From contig JAEVZS010000004.1 of the NCBI GenBank assembly GCA_023392125.1, positions 1 to 47,095 of the forward strand: a stretch of 47,095 bases of DNA, given 5' to 3'. The stretch is from Bacteroidota bacterium (lineage in GTDB: Bacteria; Bacteroidota; Bacteroidia; Cytophagales; Cytophagaceae). Made by a program: the position numbers and the translations under genes. The notes below the pieces were generated by a model. That model was not told where the DNA came from. It did not search any database and worked only from the letters and a program-made list of their open reading frames with translations. Below are positions 16,873 to 23,878 of the stretch, piece by piece (the first letter of the stretch is position 1; every line of letters begins with the position of its first letter).

Positions 16873-17793
16873 ATGCAAACAAGCAGTCAGCTATATCGCC
16901 CGGGTAATTTCCCTTTTTCTCTTGAGGCTATGGCTTCAAGGGTAGAACCCACCAGAATACTCATGGTAAGTCCTGAGTTTTTCGACATCATTGATGTAAA
17001 AAATGTACATATGACAGGTCATCTGGGCAGGACTGACAGAAAAAAAGCTTTCGCTCAGTGGTATTCCTTAAAAGATATTTATGAGTCGCTGGTGAAAGAA
17101 GGAATACTGGATGAAGTTTTCGTGATTAACGGGACTGAAGGTTGTGAAGATATGGTTTTCGCCGCCAATCAGTCATTTCCCTGGATCAGCACCACCGGCA
17201 ACAAACAGGTTGTACTAAGCAAAATGCGGCACTTGTCCAGACAGAGAGAAGTTCCGGCATTTCGTGATTTTTATACCTCCAGGAAGTACGAGCTTCTTGA
17301 ATTGCAGCAGGCTCGTTTGTTTGAGGGCATGGGAGATGCCATCCCTCTTCCGGGACGAAGACTGCTGTTTGGCGGATTTGGTCACCGTTCGGATTTAAAC
17401 GCGCTCGAAGAGCTGAGCTCGACACTGAATACCCCTGTGATTGCTCTTGAGCTGATCAATGACAAATTCTATCATCTGGACACCTGCTTCATTCCACTGG
17501 ATACCAACACTGTGCTTCTGTATCCGGGAGCTTTCAGACCGGATGACCTGGCAGGTCTCGGAAAGCTCTTTAAAAATGTGATAGAAATACCGCTCGAAGA
17601 AGCGGAAAAAGGATTTTCCCTGAATGCGCATTGCATAAATAGTCCAAACGGACGTGCCGCCATCATCCACGCAGGCAATCCATATACCTGCAAAGTACTT
17701 GAGGAAAACGGCTTTAAGGTATACACTACCGATACATCGGAATACATTAAGTCCGGCGGCAGCGTATTCTGTATGAAAATGATGTGGTACTAA
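16873..17793 (+). CDS. Dimethylarginine dimethylaminohydrolase/amidinotransferase-family hydrolase
   Basis: This 306-residue guanidine-group-modifying enzyme shows EDMVFAANQ (residues 92-100), FEGMGDAIPLPGRRLLFGGF with Glu151, HLDTCFIPLD with His201, NAHC and the C-terminal catalytic Cys300 in GGSVFCMKMMW. This is the Glu-His-Cys set of the DDAH/ADI superfamily. It likely hydrolyses dimethylarginine or a related amidino compound to citrulline; a CtlX-like citrulline hydrolase is the alternative. The conserved part starts at residue 26, so the ATG at residue 20 could be the true start. It is 25 nt upstream of the arginine deiminase gene and probably shares its transcript. Confidence 0.8.
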   Translation: MQTSSQLYRPGNFPFSLEAMASRVEPTRILMVSPEFFDIIDVKNVHMTGHLGRTDRKKAFAQWYSLKDIYESLVKEGILDEVFVINGTEGCEDMVFAANQSFPWISTTGNKQVVLSKMRHLSRQREVPAFRDFYTSRKYELLELQQARLFEGMGDAIPLPGRRLLFGGFGHRSDLNALEELSSTLNTPVIALELINDKFYHLDTCFIPLDTNTVLLYPGAFRPDDLAGLGKLFKNVIEIPLEEAEKGFSLNAHCINSPNGRAAIIHAGNPYTCKVLEENGFKVYTTDTSEYIKSGGSVFCMKMMWY

Positions 17794-17818
17794 AAAACCA
17801 TAAAATAAGGAATCTGTT

Positions 17819-19063
17819 ATGAATGAGCCTATAAGAAATACACAAACAGCACAAACGGGAATACATGTCTCTTCAGAAACAGCCATGTTGCGCAACGTAC
17901 TAATACACAGGCCGGATTATGGCATTGAACGGGTTACTCCCGAAAGTGCGGTGGAGCTGCTGTACGAAGATATAGTGCATCTTCCCAAAATGGTTGAAGA
18001 GCATGATCTGCTTACAGAGGTGCTCTCTTTTTTTATCGGACGTCACAATGTAGTGGAAACCGAAGAGGTACTTCGTTCCATTTTGTCCAATGGTGCGCTC
18101 AGAGAAGCTCTGCTCAGGGAAGTTGCCCTTTTTGAGAATCTGTCTCCGGATATCCTGAAAGAATTGTCACGTATGGATGCATCAGTTCTCGCTTCTGTCT
18201 TAATCAGTGGCACTGACCCTGCGTTTTCAAAAAAATATTTCAACCCGCTTCCCAATTTTATTTTTACCAGAGATATCGGGGTCGTAATTAACCGGCATCT
18301 GCTGGTCGGAAAGGCTGCCAAAACAGCCCGGATGAGGGAAAGCATACTTAGCCGTTATATCTTCCGTCATTTCAGCTCAGAAGATCATACCACCCTTATC
18401 GAGCTTCCTGACCGGAAGGAGCTTTCCATAGAAGGCGGGGATATTATGATGCTGGCTCCCGGACATCTGCTGGTCGCAAGCAGTGAACGCACCACCGAAG
18501 CTGCACTGGACTATCTGATTCAGCTACTTTTTGACCGGGATATTGTACAGCGGGTATCCAGGGTGGCCTTGCCCAAACTTCGCTACTGCATGCATCTGGA
18601 TACGATTTTCACCCGGTTTGATGAGCATTATTATACCGGATTTGCTCCTCTGGTATCGGCACATGGCAATATGCCGGCAGAAACCCGGTATGCAGACGGC
18701 TCAAAGCAGCGATTTGCATCACTAAAGGAGCTGCTGCTTGCCGAGGATCCGAAAACGATCGTAATACCGAGCGGCGGAGGTATATCTCCCTTTGCAGAAC
18801 GGGAACAATGGACAGACAGCTGCAATCTTTTCGCCATACGCAACGGAGTTGCTTTCACCTACGATCGCAATTATCATACGAATATTACTTTTCAGCAGCA
18901 TGGCTACAGCCTGATAGAAGCTGCCGAACTGATTGACCAGTTTAAATCCGGAGAGAAGCTTCCGGAACATGTGCAGAAGACCATTATTACCATACCTTCC
19001 AGCGAGCTGTCAAGAGCAAGAGGAGGTCCGCATTGTATGACAATGCCATTGGTCAGAGATTAA
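17819..19063 (+). CDS. arcA: Arginine deiminase
   Basis: This 414-residue protein is of typical ArcA length. It shows FTRD at 149-152 (FTRDIGVVI, with Ile where Pro is usual), EGGD at 205-208, HLDT at 259-262 and the catalytic Cys406 in GGPHCMTMPL. It converts arginine to citrulline and ammonia in the cytoplasm. No carbamate kinase or ornithine transcarbamylase is beside it, so here it may supply citrulline or ammonia rather than the full ATP-yielding pathway. It is co-directional with the DDAH-like gene (25-nt gap). Confidence 0.92.
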   Translation: MNEPIRNTQTAQTGIHVSSETAMLRNVLIHRPDYGIERVTPESAVELLYEDIVHLPKMVEEHDLLTEVLSFFIGRHNVVETEEVLRSILSNGALREALLREVALFENLSPDILKELSRMDASVLASVLISGTDPAFSKKYFNPLPNFIFTRDIGVVINRHLLVGKAAKTARMRESILSRYIFRHFSSEDHTTLIELPDRKELSIEGGDIMMLAPGHLLVASSERTTEAALDYLIQLLFDRDIVQRVSRVALPKLRYCMHLDTIFTRFDEHYYTGFAPLVSAHGNMPAETRYADGSKQRFASLKELLLAEDPKTIVIPSGGGISPFAEREQWTDSCNLFAIRNGVAFTYDRNYHTNITFQQHGYSLIEAAELIDQFKSGEKLPEHVQKTIITIPSSELSRARGGPHCMTMPLVRD

Positions 19064-19114
19064 ATTCTTGTGTTTTCAGGAATAATCGGGAACTTTTTTC
19101 GTTGATCTGATATC

Positions 19115-19456
19115 GTGAATAGTGTACTATCAACTCTTACAAAGCCCGGGCGTCTGGCACGGCTCTGTATTCTGACTGCGGTCTGTATATCGGGGATCGG
19201 ATTTTCTGTCTCGGCCGGGGTAAACAGCAGCAGCAATCCTGCCCCGGGGCTTACCATCTCAAACAAGAGCAAAAAAGAGGTGGTAGTGGTAATACTGGAT
19301 GTCAAGGGCCGGAAATTTCTTGAGAAGAATCTCGGTCCTATACAGGGTATCATAGAATTTGACGAGCTAATGGACACCCCTCTTCCAAGCGGACTTTATA
19401 TTATTGAGGTTCGCATCAGCGGCGAACAACCTATCAAAAGACTGATTATTTACTAA
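19115..19456 (+). CDS. Small secreted protein with a T9SS-like C-terminal strand pattern
   Basis: This 113-residue protein probably starts at the GTG 19115. A signal-peptide-like segment (LARLCILTAVCISGIGFSVS) is followed by one short beta domain: KKEVVVVILDVKGRKFLEKN and PSGLYIIEVRISG, ending in KRLIIY. The order (strand, DxxGR, LPSGxYxxxV, K-hydrophobic end) resembles the type A T9SS C-terminal domain, here standing almost alone. Its last 11 nt overlap the convergent GyrI-like gene. Function is unknown. Confidence 0.55.
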   Translation: MNSVLSTLTKPGRLARLCILTAVCISGIGFSVSAGVNSSSNPAPGLTISNKSKKEVVVVILDVKGRKFLEKNLGPIQGIIEFDELMDTPLPSGLYIIEVRISGEQPIKRLIIY

Positions 19457-19967
19457 TCCCTTCCCTGACCGGGATAAGAACTTTCAAAAAATCTTCCCGT
19501 TCATATATTTCAAATGACTGCTCTGACAGCTCCAGATTATTCTCCCGGGCAAATTCCATGATTTTGGGATATATATTGACAGGCATAACCAGATAATGTG
19601 CTTCAATAGTAGCCTGTACTACTCTGCCCGGATTGTATGCACGTTTTTCTGCCCCCGCAAACAACGAATCCGTACTCAATACACCTACGAAAGTCCGTAC
19701 AGTATCCTCCTGCTTATGGGGCTGATTATAAAATACTCCTGCCACCTTACCTCTAAGCAGCTGATTATCCACCAGAGAGTCCGCATCCCGGAACAGCTTT
19801 CCGAATTCCCTGTTCCCAAGCTTTCCCTCGTAAGCATAGCCATAGACGGTAAATGGTGTAATTTCCTCCACCGTCATTACAGGCTTATTAAATCCTCCCA
19901 GATAAGAATAGGTTAGAACACCTGCAATAAGCAAAAGACAACTAATAATAATTCCGATCTTTCTCAC
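19446..19967 (-). CDS. Membrane-anchored GyrI-like effector-binding domain protein
   Basis: This 173-residue protein has a single N-terminal membrane segment (IGIIISCLLLIAGVLTYSYL). The soluble domain (TVYGYAYEG, GVFYNQPHKQEDTVRTFVGVL, ATIEAHYLVMPVNIYPKIMEF) has the layout of GyrI-like/AraC effector-binding folds, close to the TEX264-type membrane-tethered form. Ligand and role are unknown. It is 33 nt upstream of the MsbA-type exporter start in opposite gene order, reading away from it on the same strand, so it is likely transcribed behind that gene. Confidence 0.55.
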   Translation of the reverse strand: MRKIGIIISCLLLIAGVLTYSYLGGFNKPVMTVEEITPFTVYGYAYEGKLGNREFGKLFRDADSLVDNQLLRGKVAGVFYNQPHKQEDTVRTFVGVLSTDSLFAGAEKRAYNPGRVVQATIEAHYLVMPVNIYPKIMEFARENNLELSEQSFEIYEREDFLKVLIPVREGISK

Positions 19968-20000
19968 TGTTGATCACTATATTAATTCTGTATACATCGG

Positions 20001-21776
20001 TCAGCTTCCGGCAGCTTCGCGGACAAACTGCATTTCATATAAGCGGGCATAGGCTCCCTGTACTTTCAGCAATTCGTCATGGGTACCGGTTTCGACAATT
20101 CTGCCTTTTTCCAGCACTACAATTATATCTGCTTTTTGGATAGTAGACAAGCGATGCGCGATAACAAATGCCGTTCTGCCCTTCATCAGACGCTCAATAG
20201 CTGCTTTGATCATTTCTTCCGTTTCCGAATCAACTGAAGACGTTGCTTCATCCAGCACAATAATAGACGGATCATAGACAAGAGCTCGGATAAAAGAAAT
20301 CAGCTGACGTTGTCCTACTGACAAGGTCGCTCCTCGTTCCTTTACATTATAATCAAAGCCGCCGGGAAGGTTCTCAATAAACTTTTTTGCTCCTACCAGC
20401 TCCGCAGCTTCCATAATACGCGCATCGGGAATCTCAGGGTTATTGAGGGTTATATTATTCCGGATGGTATCAGAAAACAGAAATACATCCTGCAATACCA
20501 TCGCTACGGATGAGCGCAGATAGTTGAGATCATATTCTTTAATATCAACTCCGTCAATCGTAATTTCTCCCTTCTGGATGGAATAGAAACGGTTCAGCAG
20601 ATTAATAATGGAGGATTTGCCGGCTCCTGTTGCTCCTACAAAAGCAATGGTTTGCCCTTCCTTCACACTGAAACTTAACTCCTTAAGTATATATTCATCC
20701 GGGTTATAAGCAAACCATACATTTTTGTAAGCGACCTCGCCTTTAAGCCTTTCCGGAATATATGTCCCTGAAGCTTCAACAGGCTCATGCGAATCCAGCA
20801 GATTAAATATTCTGTTGGCGCTCACTATTCCCATCTGCAGCGTATTGAAACGGTCGGCAATCATCCGGATGGGCCGGAATAACATTGCCAGCAGCATATT
20901 GAAGAGTATAAAATCCCCGATCGTAAATACCTCCTGCATGATACCTTTTGCACCAAACCAGACCAGCAGGGCTGTACCCAGCGCAGCAAGCAGCTCAGCT
21001 ACCGGAAAATAAACGGAATAATACAATACAGACAGCAGATTGGCTTTTTTGTGCTCCTCATTAATCGCCTTAAACTTTTTGAATTCTTTTTCCTCCGCCG
21101 TAAAAATCTGCACCACACTCATACCGGATATATGCTCCTGCACAAAGGTATTCAGATTAGCGACTGCATTGCGCACCAGATTAAATGCATATTTTACCTT
21201 TTCCTTAAATACATAGGTGCTGATAAGCATAAGGGGCAGTATGGAAAGACTTATCAGGGTCAGCTTCCAGTCGGTATAAAACATGATCACGATAATGACC
21301 AGTATCTGAAGAGAATCGGAAACAATATTTGCAACTCCTTCGCTAAACACTTCGCTTAGCTGCCCGACATCGGACACATTGCGGGTAACCAGTCTTCCTA
21401 TGGGTGTTTTATCAAAAAAACCAAGCCGGAAACGCAACAAATGGCGGTACAGGGTAATACGGATATCCCTGATCACATTCTGCCCCAGCAAACCAGAAAG
21501 AAATGTATGAAAATACTGGACCAGCGCATGAAAAAACAGCACGGCAAGCAACAGAATAGTCATGACAAGCAACTGATGCGTATCGCCTGCAGCAACATAT
21601 TTATCAATTGCTTCTTTGATCAGCCATGGTTTTACAGGTCCCAGCAAGGCAGACAGTACGGTAAGCGCAACAACCAGATAGAACTGTTTTCTGTAGGGTC
21701 TGATAAAGACGAAAAGTCGTTTCAGAATCAGGTAATCGAAAACGTTTCCGCTTTTCTGTGAGGTATCGTCTTTCAA
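20001..21776 (-). CDS. MsbA-type ABC exporter (fused membrane and ATPase domains)
   Basis: This 591-residue half-transporter has six membrane helices in the first 330 residues, then a nucleotide-binding domain. That domain has Walker A GATGAGKSS near residue 384, signature LSVGQRQ near 489, Walker B SIIVLDEATSSVD near 510 and the H-loop FVIAHRLSTIQ. It forms a homodimer, or a heterodimer with another half, and exports lipids, drugs or peptides. No partner half is adjacent, so a homodimer is likely. It lies between truA and the GyrI-like gene on the same strand. Confidence 0.92.
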   Translation of the reverse strand: MKDDTSQKSGNVFDYLILKRLFVFIRPYRKQFYLVVALTVLSALLGPVKPWLIKEAIDKYVAAGDTHQLLVMTILLLAVLFFHALVQYFHTFLSGLLGQNVIRDIRITLYRHLLRFRLGFFDKTPIGRLVTRNVSDVGQLSEVFSEGVANIVSDSLQILVIIVIMFYTDWKLTLISLSILPLMLISTYVFKEKVKYAFNLVRNAVANLNTFVQEHISGMSVVQIFTAEEKEFKKFKAINEEHKKANLLSVLYYSVYFPVAELLAALGTALLVWFGAKGIMQEVFTIGDFILFNMLLAMLFRPIRMIADRFNTLQMGIVSANRIFNLLDSHEPVEASGTYIPERLKGEVAYKNVWFAYNPDEYILKELSFSVKEGQTIAFVGATGAGKSSIINLLNRFYSIQKGEITIDGVDIKEYDLNYLRSSVAMVLQDVFLFSDTIRNNITLNNPEIPDARIMEAAELVGAKKFIENLPGGFDYNVKERGATLSVGQRQLISFIRALVYDPSIIVLDEATSSVDSETEEMIKAAIERLMKGRTAFVIAHRLSTIQKADIIVVLEKGRIVETGTHDELLKVQGAYARLYEMQFVREAAGS

Positions 21777-21837
21777 ATCTGATTATATATTAGATGAATA
21801 AATACATTGAAAACTAAGAAAGAAGCACATGGTTTTT

Positions 21838-22581
21838 TCATAGATAAACTTCTTCGGGAAAACCTATTTTTGCCAGAAAAAGACCTTCGGGCGGCGCAGC
21901 AGCTCCGGCCATTCCCCTGTTTCTAGACAAAAGGATATGCTCAAAATCGGCTACATTTTTTTTTCCGGTTCCGATATCCACCAGCGTTCCCACAATAGCC
22001 CTGACCATGCCCCTCAAAAAGCGGTTGGCCCTGATCCGGAACAGGATCATATGCTCAGCCTGTCGCTCCCACTGCGCATACATAACCGTGCAGTTGAATG
22101 TCTTCACATCCGTATGCACCTTGCTGAAAGACTCAAAATCAGAATACTTCAGAAGTAAACCGGCAGCTTCATTCATGGCATCAAAATCCAGCTTTTTCGT
22201 AAATTGCCATGCTCTGCCGCGGGCAAAAGGATTTTTGATGGTAGTGATATAATATTCATACTCACGGTAGAGCGCATCAAACCGGGCATGACTGTCAGGA
22301 TTTACAGGGCGGAAGCTGTTAATGGCTATATCATGGGGTAACATACAATTGATACGAAACAGCAGGTCTTCGGTCAGCTCAGCTGATGTATCAAAATGGG
22401 CAATCTGCTGCTTTGCATGCACGCCGGTATCTGTCCTTCCGCTGGCTGTAACCACTGTTTTTTCTTTCAGAATCATTGAAAGCTTTTCTTCCAGCACTTC
22501 CTGGATACCCAGTGCATTGGCCTGCGACTGCCAGCCATGAAAGTTGGTTCCGGAATATGAAAGATCGATGAAATAGCGCAA
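21838..22581 (-). CDS. truA: tRNA pseudouridine(38-40) synthase TruA
   Basis: This 247-residue protein is of standard length. The catalytic Asp51 lies in ASGRTDTGVHAKQQIAHF; the N-terminal strand RYFIDLSYSGTNFHGWQSQ and the late FLRGMVRAIVGTLVDIGTG are family hallmarks. It converts uridines 38-40 of the tRNA anticodon stem-loop to pseudouridine. Repeat copy B lies in the 250 nt upstream, so the gene probably has its own promoter there. Confidence 0.95.
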   Translation of the reverse strand: MRYFIDLSYSGTNFHGWQSQANALGIQEVLEEKLSMILKEKTVVTASGRTDTGVHAKQQIAHFDTSAELTEDLLFRINCMLPHDIAINSFRPVNPDSHARFDALYREYEYYITTIKNPFARGRAWQFTKKLDFDAMNEAAGLLLKYSDFESFSKVHTDVKTFNCTVMYAQWERQAEHMILFRIRANRFLRGMVRAIVGTLVDIGTGKKNVADFEHILLSRNRGMAGAAAPPEGLFLAKIGFPEEVYL

Positions 22582-22679
22582 TGTTCTGCAAAAGTCTTGT
22601 CAGGGCAGTAAAAATAAGCAAATGTTTTAACATGGCAGCAACTAATCTCCTTAAGTATGCAGGAATGATAACTCCACCG

Positions 22680-22790
22680 TTAAAAGGGAAGAAGCTTAAG
22701 GCCCAAAGATCCTGGTGCGGCAGCCGGTGAAGTCTGTTCTCGTTTTTTATGTCTTTGGCATGAGGAATACTGATTATTCTTCTTAAAAAG
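22680..22790 (+). repeat. Dispersed intergenic repeat, copy B (longest)
   Basis: This copy joins the 5' blocks shared with copy A (AAGCTTAAGGCCCAAAGAT, GCGGCAGCCGGTGAAG) and the 3' blocks shared with copy C (TTCTCGTTTTT, GCATGAGGAATACTGATTATT). The 3' end can fold as GAAT/ATTC with a 7-nt loop followed by a T-rich tail. It is non-coding, between truA and the DUF6686-like gene. Confidence 0.65.
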
Positions 22791-22832
22791 AAACGACTTG
22801 CCACTTAAGCGCCTGTCCTATAAATTCAGCGC

Positions 22833-23165
22833 TCAGCTGGACAGAGGACGGTGCAGCAGAGCATATATTTCCTTCATGCAGGATGCTTCTTCCATAGCCT
22901 GCCGGAGGTCCAGCCATTGAGTCAGATCAAATACAAGATTTATGGCGTTGTACGGAGTACAAATCGAGATGCGATGCACCTTGTCCGAAAATAGCATGGA
23001 ACACTCAGAAAAATCGTATTGCCCCAGCGTACTATGAAAGGTGCTGAATTCCTCTTCCGAAAAAGTCATCAGTATATTATTGTGCCACAAAAATACGGAG
23101 CGGCACTTGACACAATAGTCTATTTCTGTAAGAGGTGTTCTTGTAAGGATTTTTGTTTCGCACAT
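22833..23165 (-). CDS. DUF6686-like protein
   Basis: This 110-residue soluble protein carries two cysteines as YCVKCRSVFLWHNN near residue 20 and a later FDLTQWLDLRQAMEEA helix. Its layout resembles the small DUF6686 family of Bacteroidota, of unknown function. The CxxC pair might bind a metal, but no second pair is present. It stands alone, with about 700 nt of gene-poor DNA upstream. Confidence 0.6.
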   Translation of the reverse strand: MCETKILTRTPLTEIDYCVKCRSVFLWHNNILMTFSEEEFSTFHSTLGQYDFSECSMLFSDKVHRISICTPYNAINLVFDLTQWLDLRQAMEEASCMKEIYALLHRPLSS

Positions 23166-23878
23166 ATCGGGCTGGATTTATAAAATATACACATCGGAAA
23201 CGATCGTTGGATATTCCTGTACCGGCCTTTGCCGGCACATACGCTGCTTCCGTATTTTTGATGCAGAATTGGCTCACCCGGATCCTGCCTGCTCATTGAA
23301 TAAAGCAGGATCCGATTTGCCAGGTGTTCTTTCCTGTGGTGAGTATTTTATTGCTTTTTCGATTCTCCTTTGCGGCACTTCCCGGCAGTTACCATGGCAG
23401 ACGGGGCATTGTCTGCCCGGTAACACCGACAGAAGAGTTCCCTGACAAACCTCCTTTTCCACAACAACTATAGCGTGTATAGCTATCGCTCCGACGAAAG
23501 CTCAGGGACGGGGATTAATCGATTACTATTTCATTTCAGATTGCTCATACTTTCCTTCTGAGAGTACAATTTTGCATTTATTTATAATAAATCTAAATAA
23601 ATACAAACAAATTGAAATAGCAAATTTTATACGGATTTTTTTATCAAAAAATGATGAGCAGGCAGACTGTAGCAAGGACAGCCAGAACACTGTCACTGCA
23701 TCAGTTAACAGATCCGGCGACAATGAAGATGGCCGGATAAAGACAAGCCCGGAACATAATAGCATGCTCCGGGGCTCCTCATTACCCAATTTATAATGGC
23801 GTTTACTTCATTGTCTGGCTCTGCCGTTTATGATTCATAAGGTGTTTTACTCAAGTTACACATTAAGCTCAATCAGTT
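23166..23878. other. Gene-poor intergenic stretch with two hairpins
   Basis: Two clear hairpins are present: CCGGC/GCCGG (23222-23235) and CGGATCCTGC (23279-23288) with GCAGGATCCG (23305-23314), a perfect 10-bp stem. A minus-strand GTG frame at 23274-23462 encodes 62 residues with CPVCHGNC and has coding-like composition. It could be a small zinc-ribbon-like or haem-motif protein or a gene relic, but it has no signal peptide and no relatives that I recognise. Other frames (23526-23789) look accidental. Confidence 0.4.

Noticed and set aside
23274..23462. Minus-strand GTG frame with CPVCHGNC, looking like a haem c or zinc motif
   Set aside because: It has no signal peptide, only one Cys cluster and ends inside a perfect hairpin. 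It is mentioned within the intergenic entry but not called as a gene.
23526..23789. Minus-strand 87-residue frame
   Set aside because: It has no signal, no domain and biased composition from AT-rich DNA; it is most likely chance.
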